Of a DNA stretch of 64,000 nt, positions 26,259 to 35,235 are shown one piece after another. Position numbers and translations under genes: made by a program. The DNA is from Ancylomarina longa. Lineage in GTDB: Bacteria > Bacteroidota > Bacteroidia > Bacteroidales > Marinifilaceae. Every line of letters begins with the position of its first letter. Position 1 is the stretch's first letter. Below the pieces are notes generated by a model that was not told the origin of the DNA, searched no databases, and saw only the letters and a program-made list of their open reading frames with translations. The stretch spans positions 1-64,000 of the forward strand of contig NZ_RJJX01000011.1 in assembly GCF_003996985.1 (NCBI RefSeq), in the 5' to 3' direction.

Positions 26259-27593
26259 TTACACGCAACCTTGAGCTAGCATTGCTTCGGCAACTTTTAC
26301 GAAACCGCCAATATTAGCACCTTTAATGTAGTTGATGTGTCCATTCTCTCTTCCGTGAAGCACACAAGTATCGTGAATGTCTTTCATGATGCGACCCAAT
26401 TTTTCATCTACTTCTTCAGCAGACCAATTGAAACGCATAGAGTTTTGAGACATTTCCAATCCGGATACTGCAACACCACCAGCATTAGCTGCTTTTCCAG
26501 GAGCGAATGCAATAGCATCAACCAAGTAGAAAGCTGCTTCAGCAGTACAACCCATATTAGAGGTTTCAACAACAAATTTACATCCGTTCTCAACTAATTG
26601 TTTTGCATCGTCTAGGTTCAATTCATTCTGAATTGCGCAAGGGAAAGCAATATCAACTTTTTGTTCCCATGGTTTTTTGCCAGCGAAGAATTGAGCACCA
26701 AATTTCTCAGCATATGGTGCAACAACATCATTGTTTGTTGCTCTAAGATCTAGTAAGTATTCAACTTTTTCACCAGTAATACCATCTTTGTCGTAGATAT
26801 ATCCGTCAGGACCAGAAATGGTTACTACTTTAGCACCTAGTTCTTCTAATTTAAGAGCAGCACCCCAAGTTACATTACCGAATCCGGAAAGTGCAACAGT
26901 TTTACCTTTAAGATCTTGATTGTTTTCAGCCAACATATGTTGAGCGAAATAAACAGATCCAAAACCAGTAGCTTCCGGACGAACTAATGAACCACCAAAT
27001 GCAAGACCTTTACCAGTTAATACGCCAGTAAATTCATTACGAATTCTTTTGTATTGGCCGAAAAGATATCCTATTTCACGTCCACCAACACCTATGTCAC
27101 CAGCTGGTACATCTGTGTTAGGACCAATGTGTTTGCAAAGCTCAGTCATGAAACTTTGACAAAAACGCATAATTTCATTGTCTGATCTTCCTTTAGCGTT
27201 AAAGTCAGATCCTCCTTTACCACCACCCATAGGTAGAGTAGTTAAAGAGTTTTTGAATGTTTGTTCGAATCCTAAGAATTTTAAAGCACTTAGAGTTACT
27301 GAAGGGTGAAAACGTAATCCACCTTTGTATGGTCCAATTGCACTATTAAATTCTACACGATAACCACGGTTGATTTCTACCTCACCGTTGTCATTGATCC
27401 ATGGTACCCGGAACATGATAGTACGTTCAGGTTCACACATTTTTTCAAGAATTTTTGCAGCTTTATATTTTGGGTTTGAATCGTATGTTTCCCAAACTGT
27501 TTCGACTACTTCTTGAACTGCCTGATGGAATTCTGCTTCTCCAGGAGTTTTAGCCTTAAGGCTATCCATGAATTCATTAATCTTTGCTTCCAT
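26259..27593 (-). CDS. gdhA: NADP-type glutamate dehydrogenase
   Basis: A 444-residue hexameric glutamate dehydrogenase interconverting glutamate with 2-oxoglutarate and ammonia. The catalytic lysine region is PMGGGKGGSDF; GFGNVTWGAALKLEELG is the dinucleotide-binding fold. Length is usual for the small-subunit bacterial enzyme. TTG at 27599 would add two residues, but ATG 27593 (MEAKINEF) is preferred. A consensus promoter lies at 27655-27684. It would supply or consume the ammonia and 2-oxoglutarate handled by amino-acid fermentation elsewhere in this window. Confidence 0.96.
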   Translation of the reverse strand: MEAKINEFMDSLKAKTPGEAEFHQAVQEVVETVWETYDSNPKYKAAKILEKMCEPERTIMFRVPWINDNGEVEINRGYRVEFNSAIGPYKGGLRFHPSVTLSALKFLGFEQTFKNSLTTLPMGGGKGGSDFNAKGRSDNEIMRFCQSFMTELCKHIGPNTDVPAGDIGVGGREIGYLFGQYKRIRNEFTGVLTGKGLAFGGSLVRPEATGFGSVYFAQHMLAENNQDLKGKTVALSGFGNVTWGAALKLEELGAKVVTISGPDGYIYDKDGITGEKVEYLLDLRATNNDVVAPYAEKFGAQFFAGKKPWEQKVDIAFPCAIQNELNLDDAKQLVENGCKFVVETSNMGCTAEAAFYLVDAIAFAPGKAANAGGVAVSGLEMSQNSMRFNWSAEEVDEKLGRIMKDIHDTCVLHGRENGHINYIKGANIGGFVKVAEAMLAQGCV

Positions 27594-27654
27594 ATCCAAA
27601 ATATGTTATGAAATTAAAATTGTTTGTTGTGTTATAATAATTAGTTCTTGGGGT

Positions 27655-27684
27655 CAAATGTATATATTTTTTTAAAACCTCAAA
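27655..27684 (-). promoter_or_regulatory. gdhA: gdhA promoter (TTTG / TACATTTG)
   Basis: On the minus strand TTTG (27684-27681) and TACATTTG (27662-27655) are separated by 18 bases, the same geometry as the small-RNA promoter at 11851-11880. The leader would be about 55 nt. Confidence 0.7.
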
Positions 27685-27798
27685 TTAAAAGTGTAAATAT
27701 TTTATAACGTTTTCGTAAAACGTAAGTGGCGGAAAATCAACCTTATATAATGATGACAGATCTGCTTTATAACATTAGACTTGAAAAGATGACAAAAT

Positions 27799-28920
27799 TC
27801 ATGAATTCAAAGAGTAGATTTTACCCGGGTGCGACTGAACGATGCCATTAAATTCTAGTTTTAAGAGAAGGCTGGAAACTTTGCTCATGGGAAAGGATGT
27901 TTTCATACATAGAATATCGATAGGAGTTTTGTTTTCCTGTTTGAGTATATTCGCAATTATTTCTTCCTCTTTGCTAAGCTCTACAAAAAGCTGTGTCTGG
28001 ATTTCTTTCTTCTTAGGTGTCCTGTTTTCCCATCCCAGAATGTATTCTAAATCTTTTGCACTCTCTATAAGATGAGCCTGATTGGTTTTTATTAATTGGT
28101 TACAACCTGTTGAAAATCGATCAGTAGTTTTTCCGGGAAAGGCAAACACATCACGATTGTAGGAATTGGCTATATCAGCTGTAACCAGAGAACCTCCTTT
28201 TGCAGCCGATTCTATGACAATTGTTGCATCTGCCATGCCAGCAATAATTCTGTTGCGACGAACGAAATTTTTAGGATCAAACTTACTCTTTGAGGTAAAT
28301 TCGCTGACAATGGCACCATGATTGGTAATCTCAGCTGCATATTTTTTGTGCTGCGCAGGATACATTTGGTTCAAATCATGACCTAGCGCGGCAATGGTTG
28401 GTAAGTTGTAGCGTAATGCCGCTTTGTGAGCACAAATATCTACACCATAAGCTAAGCCGCTAATAATAGTTGGTTTAATTTCTTTTTCAGATAGGTCTTG
28501 TATTAATTTATTGCACATCTCCCGGCCGTAATCGCTGGCATTTCTGGTGCCTACAATACTGATTGTTCTTTCTGCATTAAAATCAGTTTCTCCTTTATAA
28601 TATAATATGCAAGGCGAGTCGGCACAATGAAGCAAGCGTTGCGGATAAGTTTTGTCCAGGTAAAAGCTGTATTTTATATCGTTATCTTTCAGAAATTCCA
28701 ATTCCTTTTCGGCTAATAGAAGTGCATTGCTACGATCTAATTTACTGAGAAAGGAATTGCCTATGCCTGGGATTTTCAGTAGATTTTGTTTTTTCTCAGT
28801 AAAAAAAGCTTCCGGACTGCCAGTATAAGCGATTACTTTTTTGCTGTTTACAGGGCCAAGACCGTTTAGAAAGCTAAAGGCGATTTTATATATCTCTTTC
28901 ATAGATGATTTTTGGGTCAT
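27799..28920 (-). CDS. dprA: DNA processing protein DprA
   Basis: A 373-residue single-strand-DNA-binding protein that loads RecA during natural transformation. An N-terminal helical region with a helix-hairpin-helix-like LLKIPGIGNSFLSKL precedes the Rossmann core: SIVGTRNASDYG, ISGLAYGVDICAH, ALGHDLNQMYPAQH, RNRIIAGMAD, and KGGSLVTADIA. A winged-helix C-terminus follows (about residue 310 onward). ATG 28920 is chosen over an upstream start at 28968 that would overlap the preceding gene's stop. The gene lies 25 bases after the outer-membrane protein gene. Confidence 0.93.
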   Translation of the reverse strand: MTQKSSMKEIYKIAFSFLNGLGPVNSKKVIAYTGSPEAFFTEKKQNLLKIPGIGNSFLSKLDRSNALLLAEKELEFLKDNDIKYSFYLDKTYPQRLLHCADSPCILYYKGETDFNAERTISIVGTRNASDYGREMCNKLIQDLSEKEIKPTIISGLAYGVDICAHKAALRYNLPTIAALGHDLNQMYPAQHKKYAAEITNHGAIVSEFTSKSKFDPKNFVRRNRIIAGMADATIVIESAAKGGSLVTADIANSYNRDVFAFPGKTTDRFSTGCNQLIKTNQAHLIESAKDLEYILGWENRTPKKKEIQTQLFVELSKEEEIIANILKQENKTPIDILCMKTSFPMSKVSSLLLKLEFNGIVQSHPGKIYSLNS

Positions 28921-28945
28921 GAAAGGAGATAAATTTACAAAATAC

Positions 28946-29536
28946 TTATAAAGTAAACGTAGTACCAATGGTTAAAAATCCGCCATTGCCCCATCCAAAT
29001 TCCGAGAAAATGCCAAATTGATCGGTAAAATGATAACGTGTTCCAAGGAGAACTCCCAAATCTAAAAGCAAATCATTGCTGCTATTGCTTCTGTAGATAG
29101 GATTGTTGCTTGCATCCGGGTCGGTGGAGGAGGCTTTTTTGTGCTCCATCGAAAAACCAACTTTCATATTGGTATATATTTCAATTCCGTATTCCGGAAA
29201 AATATTCATTCCCGATAGCCAGTGATTTAATTCGTAGGTAAGTGATGTTCCAAACCGATAGTAATTATATTTCACCTCACTAAAGCCCAAATTGAATTCC
29301 TGTTTTTGCCCCACATAGCCAATGTAGGCTCCAATGCTTAAATCCTTTTTCCAGTTTTGTTGCACTTCAACCAGCAGAGATGGAGAATTGGTTTCGTTTG
29401 AACCGGCAAAATTGTGATCAAATTTCCCGTATTTTCCCAATGGGATACCAATATTAATTCGGGTGTTGTTCTGTTGTGCAAATATACTTGTAGTAAATAC
29501 TAATAATATGGATAGGAGTAATGTGTACTTTTTCAT
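28946..29536 (-). CDS. Outer-membrane beta-barrel protein (196 aa)
   Basis: A 196-residue protein with a clear signal peptide (MKKYTLLLSILLVFTTSIFAQ). A series of amphipathic strands of about 8-10 residues follows (SLLVEVQQNW, LSIGAYIGYV, YYRFGTSLTY, MKVGFSME, VLLGTRYHF), ending in an aromatic-rich strand. This is the look of a small eight-stranded OmpX/OmpW-size barrel. No substrate can be named. The gene lies just upstream of dprA on the same strand. Confidence 0.75.
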   Translation of the reverse strand: MKKYTLLLSILLVFTTSIFAQQNNTRINIGIPLGKYGKFDHNFAGSNETNSPSLLVEVQQNWKKDLSIGAYIGYVGQKQEFNLGFSEVKYNYYRFGTSLTYELNHWLSGMNIFPEYGIEIYTNMKVGFSMEHKKASSTDPDASNNPIYRSNSSNDLLLDLGVLLGTRYHFTDQFGIFSEFGWGNGGFLTIGTTFTL

Positions 29537-29612
29537 TTTTAATGGAATATTGATTGTAATACTTTAATTTCTGATGATAACGCAATGTTGTTATATATAG
29601 TATTGCAGGATA

Positions 29613-30077
29613 TTATTTTTGAGTCAAAATATTTTTATTTAAAATGGCTTTAACCTTCTTACGGTCTGCTTTTGTAATTGCCGAAAGGCTTACTGCCGGA
29701 TATTTTGCAACTCCCTTTGTGGTTTGCTGATATAAGGTGAGCTCAGGTCTTAAACCAAATATTTTATTTTTCCAGTCATAATGAGAAAGACTATTTCTGG
29801 AGATTTCTATTGATTTAAAATTATCATGAAACGGGTGAAGCGGATAATATCGGAGGATAATAAAGTCATCCGATTCCTGAAAGATGATAAAATTATAATT
29901 TAAGAATAGGCTAAATATTATAAGCGTGAAGAATAGTATGCTCATTGCTCCTAAAATAATATAGATGTTGGGAATGCTTAAGTAGATTAATAATATGGTT
30001 AAGCTTAGGTAGATAAATGTACCAAGATAATAGGAGAGCTTTATCCAGGCTGCTCTGTTCTGATTGTTAATAGTCAT
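29613..30077 (-). CDS. Hypothetical membrane protein with cytoplasmic domain (154 aa)
   Basis: A 154-residue protein with two closely spaced membrane helices (about residues 14-32 and 36-58). A mostly beta soluble domain follows (FIIFQESDDFIILRYYPLHP to KKVKAILNK). The two-helix plus pleckstrin-like layout is common among small bacterial PH-type hypotheticals, but I cannot assign a family. It is the first gene in the run toward dprA, 77 bases upstream of the barrel protein. Confidence 0.6.
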   Translation of the reverse strand: MTINNQNRAAWIKLSYYLGTFIYLSLTILLIYLSIPNIYIILGAMSILFFTLIIFSLFLNYNFIIFQESDDFIILRYYPLHPFHDNFKSIEISRNSLSHYDWKNKIFGLRPELTLYQQTTKGVAKYPAVSLSAITKADRKKVKAILNKNILTQK

Positions 30078-30429
30078 GGTTGTGGGGCAAAAATTATAAT
30101 TTATGCTCTAAAGGTAGAAACTAATGCTGATTTGGACAATCAAGGCTCGACTAGTTTCGTAGTCTTATTTATTTTGAAGGCGTTTTCGCAGCATGAAATT
30201 TGAACCTGGTAAAAAGCTTTCCAGATTATTTCTAATATAGAATGATTATTTAGGCAGACTTTTCTATTTTTACCGGGGATTTTCCCGCATGTTATCAAGT
30301 TAATTTTTTGAGTAATTAAGCGACGAAGAGGTGAATGACCCGCTTCTTCCGGGTTTTTGCGTTTTAAAAGCAATAGCTTGGAAGTTTATTAGAGAGTTGT
30401 AAGACACCTTTTTAGAAAAATATAATAAG
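30078..30429. other. Gene-free stretch between divergent genes upstream of apt
   Basis: It holds a plus-strand hairpin ACCCG...CGGGT followed by five T at about 30337-30356. A 77-codon minus-strand frame (30140-30373) is also present, but it lacks family features and covers the hairpin. No clear promoter for apt was found. The hairpin may end an unannotated plus-strand transcript. Confidence 0.45.
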
Positions 30430-30960
30430 ATGGAAGCAAGACTTCAAGAAGCAAAAGATTCGATTAGAGATGTAGTTGATTTTCCGAAAGAGGGAATCGT
30501 TTTTAAAGATATCACCACCATGTTGAAAAGTGAAAAACACTTGAATACCTTGGTGGAAACATTATATCAACAATATAAAGGAAAAGGAATTACCAAAGTG
30601 GTGGGATTGGAAAGCCGTGGTTTTATTTTAGGAACCGTGCTTGCCTATAAATTAGGAGCTGGTTTTGTTCCTGTTCGTAAGCCTGGTAAATTACCTGCAC
30701 CTACCTACTCCGAAAAATATTCACTTGAGTATGGAGAGGATGAGATTTTTATCCATCAGGATGCTTTAACTGCTGACGATGTAGTGTTGCTACACGACGA
30801 TTTATTGGCAACCGGAGGAACCGCAAAGGCTTCTATCGATTTATTGAATCGTTTCCATCTGAAAAATGTTTTTGTGAACTTTTTGGTGGAATTGGATTTT
30901 CTGAAAGGGCGCAATAAATTGAATACAAAATATGAGGTAGATTCTTTATTTCATTTTTAA
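30430..30960 (+). CDS. apt: Adenine phosphoribosyltransferase
   Basis: A 176-residue type I phosphoribosyltransferase that salvages adenine to AMP. The PRPP-binding loop is VVLLHDDLLATGGTAKA; VGLESRGFILG and the flexible RKPGKLPAP loop are also typical. Length and start (MEARLQEAKDSIRDVVDFPKEG) fit the family. A terminator follows 26 bases after the stop. Confidence 0.95.
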   Translation: MEARLQEAKDSIRDVVDFPKEGIVFKDITTMLKSEKHLNTLVETLYQQYKGKGITKVVGLESRGFILGTVLAYKLGAGFVPVRKPGKLPAPTYSEKYSLEYGEDEIFIHQDALTADDVVLLHDDLLATGGTAKASIDLLNRFHLKNVFVNFLVELDFLKGRNKLNTKYEVDSLFHF

Positions 30961-30986
30961 ATAAAGATTTTAAATATTGATTATCG

Positions 30987-31024
30987 GCCAACAATATCTG
31001 TTTTCATTGTTGGCTGGTTTTGTT
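30987..31024 (+). terminator. apt terminator
   Basis: GCCAACAAT (30987-30995) pairs with ATTGTTGGC (31006-31014), then GGTTTTGTT. Confidence 0.75.
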
Positions 31025-31059
31025 CTATTCCTAATTTTTCCCATTAAAATTAAGCAAGC

Positions 31060-32286
31060 ATGCAATACTCCATTTCTAAATCATTAAAACATCTGGATGG
31101 CAGAGTGGTATTACCTGCTTCCAAAAGTATTTCGAATAGGGTGCAGATAATCAATGCACTTAGTAATAGTTTTGAGCCGATTAAGAATCTGTCGGATTGC
31201 GACGACTCGAAAGTAATGCAGCAAATATTATTTTCGAATACCAATACTTTTGATGTGGGGCATGCAGGTACAAGTATGCGTTTTTTAACGGCTTATCTTG
31301 CTAAGATTGTTGGGGAATGGACTTTGACCGGATCGGATAGAATGAAACAACGACCAATAGGTGTTTTGGTGGATGCACTTAATTCTATTGGTGCTCAAAT
31401 CTCCTATCTGGAAAAGGAAGGCTACCCTCCTTTAAAAATATTTGGCTCGAATATCACAGGTAAAGAGGTGGAATTGGCTGGTGATACCAGCTCACAATAT
31501 ATAACTGCCTTATTACTGATTGCTCCTACTCTGGAGAGTGGTTTGAAAATTAAGTTGAAAGGAAAAATTGTTTCGCGCTCGTATATCGAGATGACACTGA
31601 ATATTATGAAAGAGTTTGGTGTGAAATCGGAATTTAGAGGACAGGAGATATTCGTTGACAAACAGCAGTATCAGCGAATGCCTTATACCGTTGAAGGCGA
31701 TTGGTCGGGTGCATCATACTGGTTTGCATTTATGGCATTGGCTAGCGAAGGAAAGTTGTATTTGGATGGTTTACGTCGACATTCTTTCCAGGGAGATGCC
31801 GGTTTGCTTCCCGTTTTTGAAAAGCTTGGCGTGAAGGCACAATTCTCTAAGCGGGGGATGTTTATCGAAAAAATGGATACGGATTGTAAAAAACTGCGAT
31901 TCGATTTTAATCAGATGCCCGATTTGGCACAGACTTTTGCTGTATGTGCTGCTCTAAAAGGAATTCCATTCCATTTTACCGGACTGGAAACATTGAAGAT
32001 TAAGGAAACAGATCGTATTTATGCGCTAATTACCGAATTGGGAAAATTAGGATATGTGCTTTTTGAGCCTCAGCAAGGCGAATTGGCTTGGGATGGTGAA
32101 AGAAAAGAAGCTGCCGAAAATATTGTAATCGAAACCTATCACGATCACCGAATGGCAATGGCTTTTGCTCCTGTAGCTATGCTTCGCGCTGATATTGTTA
32201 TCGACTCGCCCGATGTGGTGAAAAAATCTTATCCCAATTTTTGGGAGCAACTAAAACAATTGGATTTCGAAATTAAAGAAGTCTAA
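31060..32286 (+). CDS. aroA: 3-phosphoshikimate 1-carboxyvinyltransferase (EPSP synthase)
   Basis: A 408-residue two-domain shikimate-pathway enzyme joining PEP and shikimate-3-phosphate. Key motifs are PASKSISNR near the N-terminus, HAGTSMRFLTAY, DTSSQYITALLLIAP, and DHRMAMAFAP near the C-terminus. It is somewhat shorter than the E. coli enzyme, usual for Bacteroidota. It has no AroA-fused partner and stands as a single gene with a terminator. Confidence 0.94.
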   Translation: MQYSISKSLKHLDGRVVLPASKSISNRVQIINALSNSFEPIKNLSDCDDSKVMQQILFSNTNTFDVGHAGTSMRFLTAYLAKIVGEWTLTGSDRMKQRPIGVLVDALNSIGAQISYLEKEGYPPLKIFGSNITGKEVELAGDTSSQYITALLLIAPTLESGLKIKLKGKIVSRSYIEMTLNIMKEFGVKSEFRGQEIFVDKQQYQRMPYTVEGDWSGASYWFAFMALASEGKLYLDGLRRHSFQGDAGLLPVFEKLGVKAQFSKRGMFIEKMDTDCKKLRFDFNQMPDLAQTFAVCAALKGIPFHFTGLETLKIKETDRIYALITELGKLGYVLFEPQQGELAWDGERKEAAENIVIETYHDHRMAMAFAPVAMLRADIVIDSPDVVKKSYPNFWEQLKQLDFEIKEV

Positions 32287-32297
32287 TTCACTTATCG

Positions 32298-32336
32298 ACC
32301 CGTCGGGATTCAAAAATCGGACGGGTTTGTTTTTTC
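32298..32336 (+). terminator. aroA terminator
   Basis: ACCCGTC (32298-32304) pairs with GACGGGT (32320-32326), followed by TTGTTTTTT. Confidence 0.78.
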
Positions 32337-32348
32337 GGATATAGCTGC

Positions 32349-32738
32349 TTATTTCCTTCTCTTTTTAAACTCCGCTTTTTTTAATTCCTCCTTAATTCTG
32401 GTTCCCGGACGAAATGCCATTTTAACCGTATGGATATTGCGGGTATTTATCTGTTCGGGTTTTTGTACTCCTTTGCCGGTAATATGCAGGGAGAAGGTGC
32501 CAAGCTCTCCTAATTCTACGCTATGATTGTCCAGCAAAAAATAGGGGATCTCTGTTACAAAAGCAGTGAGTACTCCCTGAACATCTATCTCGCTAAAGGT
32601 TGAGATGGATGCTATTCTTTTGGCCATATCCCGCAAATTTATTTTTTCACGATTGCATACTCTTGGATAGAATAAATGGTCTTCACCTTCTTTTTTTATT
32701 GGGGTTTTGATTTGTACTACTTTGTATTCTATGGTCAT
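32349..32738 (-). CDS. HU-family DNA-binding protein, HU-HIG type (129 aa)
   Basis: A 129-residue nucleoid-associated protein with the HU/IHF fold, in the Bacteroidota form with an extended N-terminus. Features are MAKRIASISTFSEIDVQGVLTAF (dimerisation helices) and the flat DNA-binding arm VELGELGTFSLHITGKG. A basic tail (ELKKAEFKKRRK) follows. It bends DNA and shapes the nucleoid; a more specific role cannot be read from sequence. Confidence 0.82.
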   Translation of the reverse strand: MTIEYKVVQIKTPIKKEGEDHLFYPRVCNREKINLRDMAKRIASISTFSEIDVQGVLTAFVTEIPYFLLDNHSVELGELGTFSLHITGKGVQKPEQINTRNIHTVKMAFRPGTRIKEELKKAEFKKRRK

Positions 32739-32987
32739 GTTCTGATGATTTGGGTTAATGCTAAGGATGTTTTCCTGAAAAGGACAGTACCTTTTAATTA
32801 AAAGATAAGCTTAAGTAAAAGTTATCATGTACAAGTTAATTATTTTTGATGTAGATGAAAAATAAATATGATGTAGGTGAAAATTTATTTTGATGTACAT
32901 CAAACTTTTAAAATGTAAGGTAGTTTTTACTGAAATATGCTGAGGTAATAATGTAAATGTACCTGAGTTTGGTTGAATCGTGAGGTG
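32739..32987. other. AT-rich spacer next to the GC-rich element
   Basis: Upstream region of the HU-like gene. TGATGTAGATGAAAAATAAA, TGATGTAGGTGAAAATTTAT and TGATGTACATCAAA (32847-32906) are short direct repeats spaced about 23 bases apart and could bind a regulator. Otherwise nothing is seen. Confidence 0.45.
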
Positions 32988-33137
32988 TTGTTGCCAGATT
33001 GGCTGTTTTATTGAAGCGGGCTGCGTGAAGGATTGCAGCGGATACCCCGCAGCAGGCTTGGGTGGTGTGATGGGGGCGAGGAGTAGCAGCGGAAAGCCTG
33101 ACCCGAGTTTTGGGAGGGGCACGCCCTGAAATTTATT
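32988..33137. repeat. GC-rich intergenic element
   Basis: About 150 bases are much richer in G and C than their flanks, with CCCGCAGCAGGCTTGG, a GCAGCGGA motif occurring twice, and GGGAGGGGCACGCCC. Similar GC-rich elements recur between genes in Bacteroidota. A 120-codon minus-strand frame across it (32811-33173) is low-complexity and looks accidental. No second copy was seen here. Confidence 0.5.
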
Positions 33138-33212
33138 GGAGCTTGTATAAAAAAAGAAAGAGGAAGCTTGCAAACTTCCTCCATTCCCTACATAAATGTA
33201 TCTGATCTAAAA

Positions 33213-33929
33213 TTATTGCCTTATTGCTGTTTCCAAACCCAATTCAATCATAGTATGAAGGGTGGTTTGGCGTTCTTCTGCACTGGTTGCTTCGCCGGTA
33301 AGGATATGATCGCTTACGGTTAGAATGGACAATGCTTTTGCTTTTTGACGAGCAGCGATGGTATATAAAGCGGTTGTTTCCATTTCAACAGCTAAAACAC
33401 CGTAATCTGCCCAGATTTTAAATGGCTCCGGATTGTTTTCCAAATCGTGGTAGAACACATCTGAGGTTAATATATTTCCGGCCTTTACATGAATGCCTTT
33501 GGAAGTAGCTACCTGATGTGCATCGGATAACATTTTAAAATCGGCACATGGTGCGTAATCCATGCCTTTAAATTTATTTTTGTTGATACCGGAATCGGTG
33601 CTGGATGTCATCGCTAATATTACATCGCGAACATTAACATCATGGTTGAACGATCCGCAGGTTCCTATTCTGATAAGGTTTTTAACACCATATTGAGTGA
33701 TTAGCTCGTGTGTGTAAATGGAAATGGATGGTACACCCATACCTGTTCCCTGAACCGAAATACGTTTGCCTTTGTAGGTTCCGGTAAATCCTAACATTCC
33801 TCTTACTTTATTATAACATACAACATCCTCAAGAAAGTTATCGGCAATGTATTTTGCTCTTAAAGGATCTCCTGGCAATAGAATAGTTTCGGCAATGTCG
33901 CCCATTTTGGCTTCGTTGTGTGCACTCAT
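33213..33929 (-). CDS. deoD: Purine nucleoside phosphorylase, DeoD type
   Basis: A 238-residue hexameric phosphorylase that splits purine nucleosides to base and ribose-1-phosphate. Typical features are [45 protein letters not shown], and the ribose-binding VEMETTAL. The substrate-binding SDHILTGE segment is intact. It stands alone on the minus strand. Confidence 0.95.
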   Translation of the reverse strand: MSAHNEAKMGDIAETILLPGDPLRAKYIADNFLEDVVCYNKVRGMLGFTGTYKGKRISVQGTGMGVPSISIYTHELITQYGVKNLIRIGTCGSFNHDVNVRDVILAMTSSTDSGINKNKFKGMDYAPCADFKMLSDAHQVATSKGIHVKAGNILTSDVFYHDLENNPEPFKIWADYGVLAVEMETTALYTIAARQKAKALSILTVSDHILTGEATSAEERQTTLHTMIELGLETAIRQ

Positions 33930-34242
33930 GATATTTTGTTTTAATTATAGACTAATAAAGATAATGGTTTTCTGCATAAAGACACAGAAAGCATTACGCT
34001 TACTCGTTTCAAATAAAAAAGAGAATGGATTATAAAATTGGTTGGATGGTAGTGGTATCGCGATTGTTTGATAAAGTAAAATTACCCCTAATAAAACTTT
34101 TCAAATCGAAATCGATCAACTGATTGCAAAAATAATATTTTAAATGAAATAATACTATAATTGCAATTTTTATCTCTGAACAGAATCGCTATTCCGTCGC
34201 GAACAATCATTTCAGACTAAAACATCACACAATTCAGCTAAT

Positions 34243-34425
34243 CCCGAAGCCTGAAGGGCTCATATACTAGAACTAGGGGCATCGCCCCTAGTATTTATGT
34301 GTCACGATTAATTCAGGCTGAAGGCCTGATATATTCCAGACCTTCAGCCTAATGATTTACAGTTTTATTATACTAGGGGCGATGCCCCTAGTTAGGGGAT
34401 TAGAGCCTTTCAGGCTCGCCGAATG
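34243..34425. repeat. Nested palindromic element with two copies of an ACTAGGGGC hairpin
   Basis: ACTAGGGGC-ATC-GCCCCTAGT at 34272-34292 and ACTAGGGGC-GAT-GCCCCTAGT at 34372-34392 are near-perfect palindromes. Between them ATTCAGGCTGAAGGCCTGAT (34311-34330) faces its inverse CCTTCAGCCTAAT (34341-34353). Outer arms GCCTGAAGGGCT (left) and AGCCTTTCAGGC (right) also pair. The unit is therefore a large inverted repeat of REP/BIME type. Confidence 0.8.
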
Positions 34426-34527
34426 CCAACCTAACACCAGCATTCTTCCCTCCTCAGGGAAAATCCCTGCTCAAAACAACTACATATCTTTAAAAACTGA
34501 ATTAAGCTATTCTCTTAATGTGGGTAT

Positions 34528-34592
34528 CGCCAATCGGGCGAGATGCGGGAGATACTGCTGCTATGAAATGCCGAACAGCATCCGATTGGCTT
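34528..34592. repeat. Second inverted-repeat element (GCCAATCGG..CCGATTGGC)
   Basis: GCCAATCGG at 34531-34539 and CCGATTGGC at 34582-34590 form the arms, and GATGC/GCATC pairs also lie inside. The sequence is richer in G and C than its flanks. An 80-codon frame across both elements (34352-34594) is explained by the repeats and is not a gene. Confidence 0.6.
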
Positions 34593-34767
34593 GATTTTTT
34601 GTTTCCTTTTTTATCTAAGAACCGAACGGAGTGAGCTCATGAATGCCCGTGAAAATAATTTGATGAATAAAAAAGGAAAAGCCTGTCCGGCTTGAGGACT
34701 AGTAAGAAATTAATCACATTAAGGCAAAAAACAACAAAAGTAATATGTTCATTGCCTTTTATTTCTG

Positions 34768-35235
34768 TTATAGCGACATTCTTTTCTTGGTAAAAAATTC
34801 CTTGATTAACTCGCTGCTTTCTTCTTTCATTATCCCCGAAACAACTTCGGTTCTGGGATGCAAAGGACTGGGAGTAAATCGCGTAAATCCTCTTTTCTCA
34901 TCTTTTGCTCCGTAAATTATTTTGGTGATTTGCGCCCAGGCTAGCGCTCCGGCACACATATTACAGGGTTCGAGCGTAACGTAAAGGGTGCAATCGATAA
35001 GGTATTTGCCTCCCAGAAAGTTTGCTGCGGCCGTAATTGCCTGCATCTCGGCATGGGCAGTAACATCGTTTAAGCGTTCGGTAAGATTATGGGCACGGGC
35101 AATTATACGGTTGTTACAGACCACTACTGCGCCAACGGGAATTTCATTAGCATCGAAAGCTTTTTGCGCTTCCTGTATGGCTTGCTTCATAAAATATTCA
35201 TCAGAAAAAGGGGAGATCGGCGCGTCTTCGTTCAT
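34768..35235 (-). CDS. tadA: tRNA-specific adenosine deaminase / nucleoside deaminase (TadA-like)
   Basis: A 155-residue cytidine-deaminase-fold enzyme. Zinc ligands and the proton shuttle are in AHAEMQAI (HAE) and LEPCNMCAGA (PCxxC). In E. coli TadA converts A34 of tRNA-Arg(ACG) to inosine. The size, the N-terminal YFMKQAIQEAQKA and the C-terminal KEFFTKKRMSL fit TadA. A guanine deaminase-like role is less likely. Confidence 0.88.
   Translation of the reverse strand: MNEDAPISPFSDEYFMKQAIQEAQKAFDANEIPVGAVVVCNNRIIARAHNLTERLNDVTAHAEMQAITAAANFLGGKYLIDCTLYVTLEPCNMCAGALAWAQITKIIYGAKDEKRGFTRFTPSPLHPRTEVVSGIMKEESSELIKEFFTKKRMSL

Noticed and set aside
30140-30373. 77-codon minus-strand frame upstream of apt
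   Set aside because: It spans a terminator hairpin and has no recognisable domain; its composition looks accidental.
32811-33173. 120-codon minus-strand frame over the GC-rich element
   Set aside because: The sequence is low-complexity, proline- and glutamine-rich and produced by a repeat; no start signal and no family features.
34352-34594. 80-codon plus-strand frame
   Set aside because: It is built entirely from the two intergenic palindromic elements.
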